DNA from: Saposhnikovia divaricata
Taxonomy: Eukaryota; Streptophyta; Magnoliopsida; Apiales; Apiaceae
Assembly: GCA_036435485.1 (NCBI GenBank)
Contig: CM071594.1
Span: 196,940,216-197,004,215, forward strand
Length of the DNA stretch: 64,000 nucleotides
Direction: 5' to 3'
Shown: positions 59,633-64,000 of the stretch, piece after piece
Position numbering within the stretch: the stretch's first letter is position 1
Layout: each line of letters begins with the position of its first letter
Notes under the pieces: generated by a model
Databases searched by the model: none
Told to the model about the DNA's origin: nothing
The model's input: the letters and a program-made list of their open reading frames with translations, nothing else
Made by a program: the position numbers and the translations under genes

Positions 59633-62600
59633 TTAAGCTTCAAAAATTAAATACAGAAAGTTTGAGAAATTTACAGAGAAGTGCTCCTCTAGACTGAGCA
59701 GATAATACCGTTTCTTCTCTCTGGTTGGCATCACCCTTGATTTTCCTTCTTTGGCAGAGTTGGACTCAATCTGCATTTGGAGTTGCCTATAGAAGGCATC
59801 TTCTTCAACAACTTTTGGATTTAGCTTTTATTGTAACCATCTCAGGTTTTGAGAACTAGCCTTTGATAGTTGGTCTTCTAACCTGAAGAATCTCCTGCAA
59901 CCATCTTCATCCCTGAACTCCATCATCCAGAAGGGTTGAATGTGGATTTTCTGTTCATTGTATGGGATCTTCATCTTCCTTGGTAGTCTTGATGGTGAGT
60001 TCCATTCTCTCCTTATCTATTCTATTATGTCCAGTATCTCCCCTTTTGCTATCTTGGAGAACCCTGTGTATCTCTTAATTGCAGAGAACACCTTGGTTAA
60101 GGTCAGATAAGTTTCTCCAAGAATCCTCTGTAGTGGCCATGTCTTTTCCTTTCCTCCCTTGTATACAAAGACCAATCTCTCAGGCAAATGCTTGTATTTG
60201 TCAATTCCTCTTACTTCTGACAATTCATCCAGATACAAATTCATGCCAGAGTATTTTTCAATATCTTCCTGATAGATAAAATCATCCTTGTTTTCCAAGA
60301 TTGGCTGCTTGACAATACCAGGCACCCTATGGTTCCTTTGAAGGTTGCTTCTTTCGTATCATTTTCTTCTGTTTAGGCTTCTGTTGAGGCTTCAGCAAGA
60401 ATGAAGGAACCTCAATGGAGTCAAGATTCATTGGTTCCTCTTTAGGTGTTATAGGGTCACCATGGAAATTCACAGCTGGGTTGATTACTTGTGCAGAAAT
60501 AGATATTGATGAGCCAGTAGTTTCCTTACTTACATTTTCTGGAGAGACAGGCCTATGTGCCTTTGTTTTCACTCTCCTTTTGGGTTTGAATTTGGGGACT
60601 TCCTCAGGTTCCCTCATTTCATCCTCTACCTCATCCATTAACTTCTGAGCCAGCCTGCCTTGCTTCTCATCTGAGTTTTCATATCTCTCTTCTTCACTTG
60701 GATGAGCTTCCCTGAGAAGTCTGGAGGTCTCCTCTCTTTTTGCTTCAACAAATCTAGGATGGCTGTTGGATATATTTAAGACTTTTCCATTCCTTATGAT
60801 TACAGCCATCCATTCTTTTACACTCCTATTGGCATTTTCCTTGAACTCCTTAATTTGCTTTCCCATTAGCTTCCCTTCATCATCCTTAGGAAATGGAAAG
60901 TCCAATTGTAACTTGTTCTTCCCATTTACTTTAGGTGGAGAGTAAGCTCTGGTTTTTATGCAGAGTTCAAATTCTTTGACAAAGGAAGGTTCAGCATCAT
61001 AAAATGTAGGAGTCACAATTGCTGGAGTGAGCACCTTCAGAATTGTGGTTGAGATTGTTGGAGTAGAAGCTTGAGTAGAGAACAAAGTTGATGCAATTGA
61101 TTCATTGATCATCCTCTCTGTCCTCATTATTCTTTCAGTTGCCTCCTTGTTGATCTTCTCTAATTCTTCAATTCTGGCTTGCCTCTCACCATCTGAAATT
61201 TCTGATAAGTCAGGAATCATAGGCAAAGCCTTTTGTTTCTTCACAGGGGAAGCCTCTATAGAAAATTCTATTGGATTGACCACTATAGTTGGCTGTTGCT
61301 CCCCCTCAGTCTGTGCTATCTTGCTACTGGCAGCTTGAAATTGACTAGTAGTAGCTGCAACCACTTCTATTCTTGTTTCTTTTTTCTCCCCCTTTTTGTT
61401 AGCATCAAGGGCTGGAGGTGAGGCTACAAGTAGCCTTTCCAGTAGCTCAGTATGTTTTGCTTGGTTGGCAGTGATTTCCTTCATTTGAGATTCCATACTA
61501 TCCACTCTGGAGGAAAGATGCTGAACAGACTTGGCCAGGCTATCTTCTTTTAACAGTTTGCTAGTCAGCACCTTCTGAGTGGTAGTAGGGGCTAGTGCCT
61601 CAATCCTGGCATCTAGTTCTACTTTCATTTCTTTGATTGTAGTTTGGACCTCCTCTTGTTGTGTTCTTTGAATAACCATTTGCATCTTGTGAAGTTTCAG
61701 GGAGGCCATTATTTGTTGAAAGACAGCCTTCCTCTGTGGATCTGCATTCTGGTGCTCAGCCATAGCAGTTTGATATTGCTTCATAATTTCCACATTGAAG
61801 TCACCAACCACAGTGGTAGTAGAAAATAGCCATTCTGGAGTATCCTCCACATTGACTTCTTCATCATTTTTTGTGCTAACACTGTTATCATTGCCAAACT
61901 CTTCACTTTCAGCATCTGAAGGCAGAGCTGTTAAAGCTTCCTTTGCTCTTTGTAGAGATTGTGAGGTGTGCACTAGGTGCATTGCCTCCTCTGCCTCCAC
62001 ATTGCCCTGTTGTGCCATGACTTGACAGGCAGAAACAGGATGAGTAAAGGTTTCAGGATCCAAAGAGATGGAGTCAATGATTGACTGATATTCTTGTTGA
62101 AATTCCATCTCTTTAGAAGCTTCATCAACCTCCATTAACTTACTTGCAATGGCTGGATCTTCCTGCCTTATATCTCCTGTAGTCCCTTCTCTCATCTCAT
62201 CTCTCTTTTCTTGCATCAGGGGCGGGGCTCCCCCTGGCTCACACCCTCACCTTCACCTACTAAGGTAAACACTCTTGCTCTTCTTTTGCCTGACCGGAAG
62301 AAATGGTCAGCCTCTCATTATTTACATCTCCTTTTGCCTGCTCACAAGGCAGCCTCTCACTCCCTTCCCTCATTCCTAAAAGTGTTTCAACTATTGAGAA
62401 CTCCTCCACACTTGACACAGGAATGTCAGATATAGCAGTGGTAGAGTGAGTTATCAACGGATAAGGGATATCCGTTGATGGAGTAATTATAGCTGTCAAC
62501 GGATGGCTAGACATAGGCGCATCCGTTAAAGGAGAAACACTTGTCAACGGATGAGGGATATCCGTTGATGAAGGAAAAATAGTATCCGTTGAAGTGAAAA

Positions 62601-63716
62601 CCAACACTGAATCTGTGGAGATGGATTTTAAAGATGAGGCCACAGATTTTGTTGTGAATTCAGGAATGGAAGATTGATGGCCCAACAAATCATCTAAAAG
62701 ATGATGACCACCAATTGCAGAGTGGGGCTTTTCCAAGAATCTTAAAGATGGAGAATCAGGAATTGTTGTAGATATCATATCCACATCCAGAGATGGAGTT
62801 GGTGATGGTGGATTGTAATGTGTATCGATTTGAAGGTTATGAATAGGGGGCTGTGACTCCACATTTGCTGGAGCCACATCAAACTGACTTTGAGAAGGTA
62901 CAGTTGCCTGTACAGTATGTGCACCCTGTGTAACCCCAGTGGTTTTAGATTTTACTCTTCTACCATAGGTTTTTGAGAGAGGGCTATTGTCCTTTACCCT
63001 TTTGTGCAGAGTTCCTGTGGAACTTAAGTCAGTCGTCACACCCTGTTGAGAGGATGTAACTAAGGCTTGGCTATTTGGTGCACTCTCCTCACCTACCTTA
63101 TTCTTAGGGCTTGCACCCTATCCCTCACCACTCACTACCTCCTTAACACTCCCCTCAAGAGATGTGGTAGTTTTGCAACAGGTTCTTTTTGAGAAGCACC
63201 TGAGGTTTGTCTTTTAGATTGTGGTTTGGAAACTTTTGTTTTAGTCACTTCGGTAGGAGCCTGTTTGGTCACTACTACAGGCTCCATTGTGACAGTGGAA
63301 GGCAAAGAAATTTGGGTGGTAGAGATAGGAGTATTAAGGTTAGAAGCTACCTAAACAATTGGAAGATAAACCAATTGTACCCCTGCATTCATATTCATTC
63401 GAATCAAGTCACTAAGGACTCTCTTCTCCTGTACAAAACAATTGAACTTGCTATCCGGGTTAGAAATGGATAGCTCATTCTCAGAAATATGCAGGGCTAA
63501 GAGCATCAAAAATCTAGCAAAGTAGATATTCTTGCCCCTAGCTTCTTTATTACCTAATTTAGTTGCTATTTCATACATCACTAGTGTGCTAAAATTATAA
63601 TATCTATCAGTTAAGAGCATCACAAGCATGGATTTAGTAACAGCATCAAAACTGCTAATTTTACCAGAAAAAGTTTTAATGAAGGCATCACAAAGATAAC
63701 TCCATTCTTTAACCAT
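59633..63716 (-). pseudogene. Envelope-like / extra ORF region of the Sirevirus-like element, broken
   Basis: Several minus-strand segments in different frames appear to be one former reading frame. 63716-63351 (WSYLCDAFIKTFSGKISSFD) is followed by about 310 bases without an open frame. 63039-62260 is Ser/Thr/Pro-rich, with repeated STDIPHPL-type words. 62216-60327 is 629 codons with coiled coil (LEKINKEATERIMRTERMIN) and a basic end. 60325-60017 (LPERLVFVYKGGKEKTWPLQ) follows, and last a segment with RDEDGCRRFFRLEDQL ending at 59633 after one stop. I know this domain order from plant LTR elements, where its role is unknown. No signal peptide or membrane segment is evident. The breaks show it is not functional here. 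Confidence 0.65.
62449..62592. repeat. TCCGTTGA / TCAACGGA words inside the coding region
   Basis: TCAACGGA occurs at about 62454, 62494 and 62535, ATCCGTTGA at 62469, 62549 and 62583, and the variant ATCCGTTAA at 62519. In the minus-strand frame they encode the repeated TD or STD peptides. The same word fills the LTR U3. Confidence 0.85.
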
Positions 63717-63723
63717 GCCCTTC

Positions 63724-64000
63724 TGTTATTCCCAGATTACACACTTGTATAATTGTAGAAGGGGGGGTTGAATACAATTCTTGATATTTATAAATTTCTG
63801 ATAAGAACTTCAGAAACTTATGAAGAGATAATTGCAATGTAAGAATTATACACAAACACATATAAAATCAGGTGGTTAAAATGCACCACCTGAAGCTTTT
63901 ATTTGAAGAAAACTCTGTGATACAAAATGTACACAGCTGCCGTTTTACAACTCTTTGCTTCTAAAGATATTCAAGAAACCCTAAGCAAATATGTCTGTTT
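63724..64000 (-). repeat. Second LTR copy of the same family, cut by the window end
   Basis: Matches 58539-58815 with about fifteen differences (near 6 percent), in the same orientation. Its TGTTATTCCC end lies seven bases from the ATG of the envelope-like frame at 63716. No primer site is present between them. Confidence 0.85.

Larger units (their letters stand above)
58539..64000 (-). mobile_element. LTR retrotransposon with envelope-like region, partial (Sirevirus-like)
   Basis: Minus-strand order from the right is: an LTR copy leaving the window, a broken long coding region, a purine tract and a full LTR (58539-59528). The LTR runs TGTTATTCCC to CCTAACA. The form ATTGGGAGAGATTGTTAGG at the internal edge is very typical of Sirevirus-type copia elements, and long envelope-like ORFs just before the 3' LTR are known from that group. 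Gag and pol are not seen. The right LTR copy lies directly against the coding region without a primer site. So it is either a second, nested element of the family or the product of a large deletion. Confidence 0.65.

Noticed and set aside
60415..62025. Several plus-strand frames of 60-77 residues
   Set aside because: They are antisense shadows of the 629-codon minus-strand frame.

Overview
This is repeat-dense plant nuclear DNA, very probably from a eudicot. The whole window is built of nested transposable elements and AT-rich remnants. The evidence is plant LTR retrotransposons of the Ty3/gypsy Tat and chromovirus types, a TRIM, hAT, Stowaway-like and Mutator-like elements, Helitrons, long AT and TTA microsatellites, and tRNA-iMet type primer sites. 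No host gene is certain; one possible first exon (58244-58513) remains. I lean weakly towards an asterid such as Apiaceae from the look of the LTRs, but the sequence does not prove it.

Layout. 1-~4610: the 3' part of a Tat-type Ty3/gypsy element (Tat-1) with a 94-bp tandem array, an internal polypurine tract, an antisense spliced gene (now broken), a second polypurine tract and the 3' LTR. 4814-14060: a 621-bp TRIM (target duplication ATTAA) split near the end of one LTR by an 8.6-kb gypsy element (5429-14049, duplication CTTAT) that keeps long LTRs but only scraps of pol. 14215-20987: twelve tandem copies of a 585/522-bp unit that end inside a Stowaway-like MITE, with a thirteenth decayed copy beyond it. 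22370-22963: a hAT-type non-autonomous element rich in GAACC.

24126-45066: a full-length 20.9-kb Tat element (Tat-2) with LTRs of about 946 bp and target duplication GAAAG. It holds gag, protease, RT with two RNase H domains, integrase, an internal polypurine tract and an antisense gene. Two solo LTRs have landed in it: 26973-32552 (5.6 kb, duplication CCCTA) at the gag/protease junction and 38006-39585 (1.6 kb, duplication AAGAC) in the 3' spacer. With the first removed, pol is almost continuous, with three stops and one frameshift.

45147-47409: a Helitron. 48545-50028 and 50482-51855: two more hAT-type elements with exact 8-bp duplications. 52439-57683: a cluster of minus-strand Helitrons carrying a 1.7-kb Mutator-like element (53790-55490, duplication TTAATAAAT). 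58539-64000: an LTR element read on the minus strand, probably Sirevirus-like copia, with a broken envelope-like region and a second LTR copy running out of the window.

The most interesting themes are: (1) both Tat elements, which differ in sequence, have the same 3' module, an antisense spliced gene with its own TATA box lying between two near-identical polypurine tracts; (2) a satellite-like array whose edge lies inside a MITE; (3) an eight-base motif, TCCGTTGA, scattered on both strands through an LTR U3 and through the coding region of the same element.
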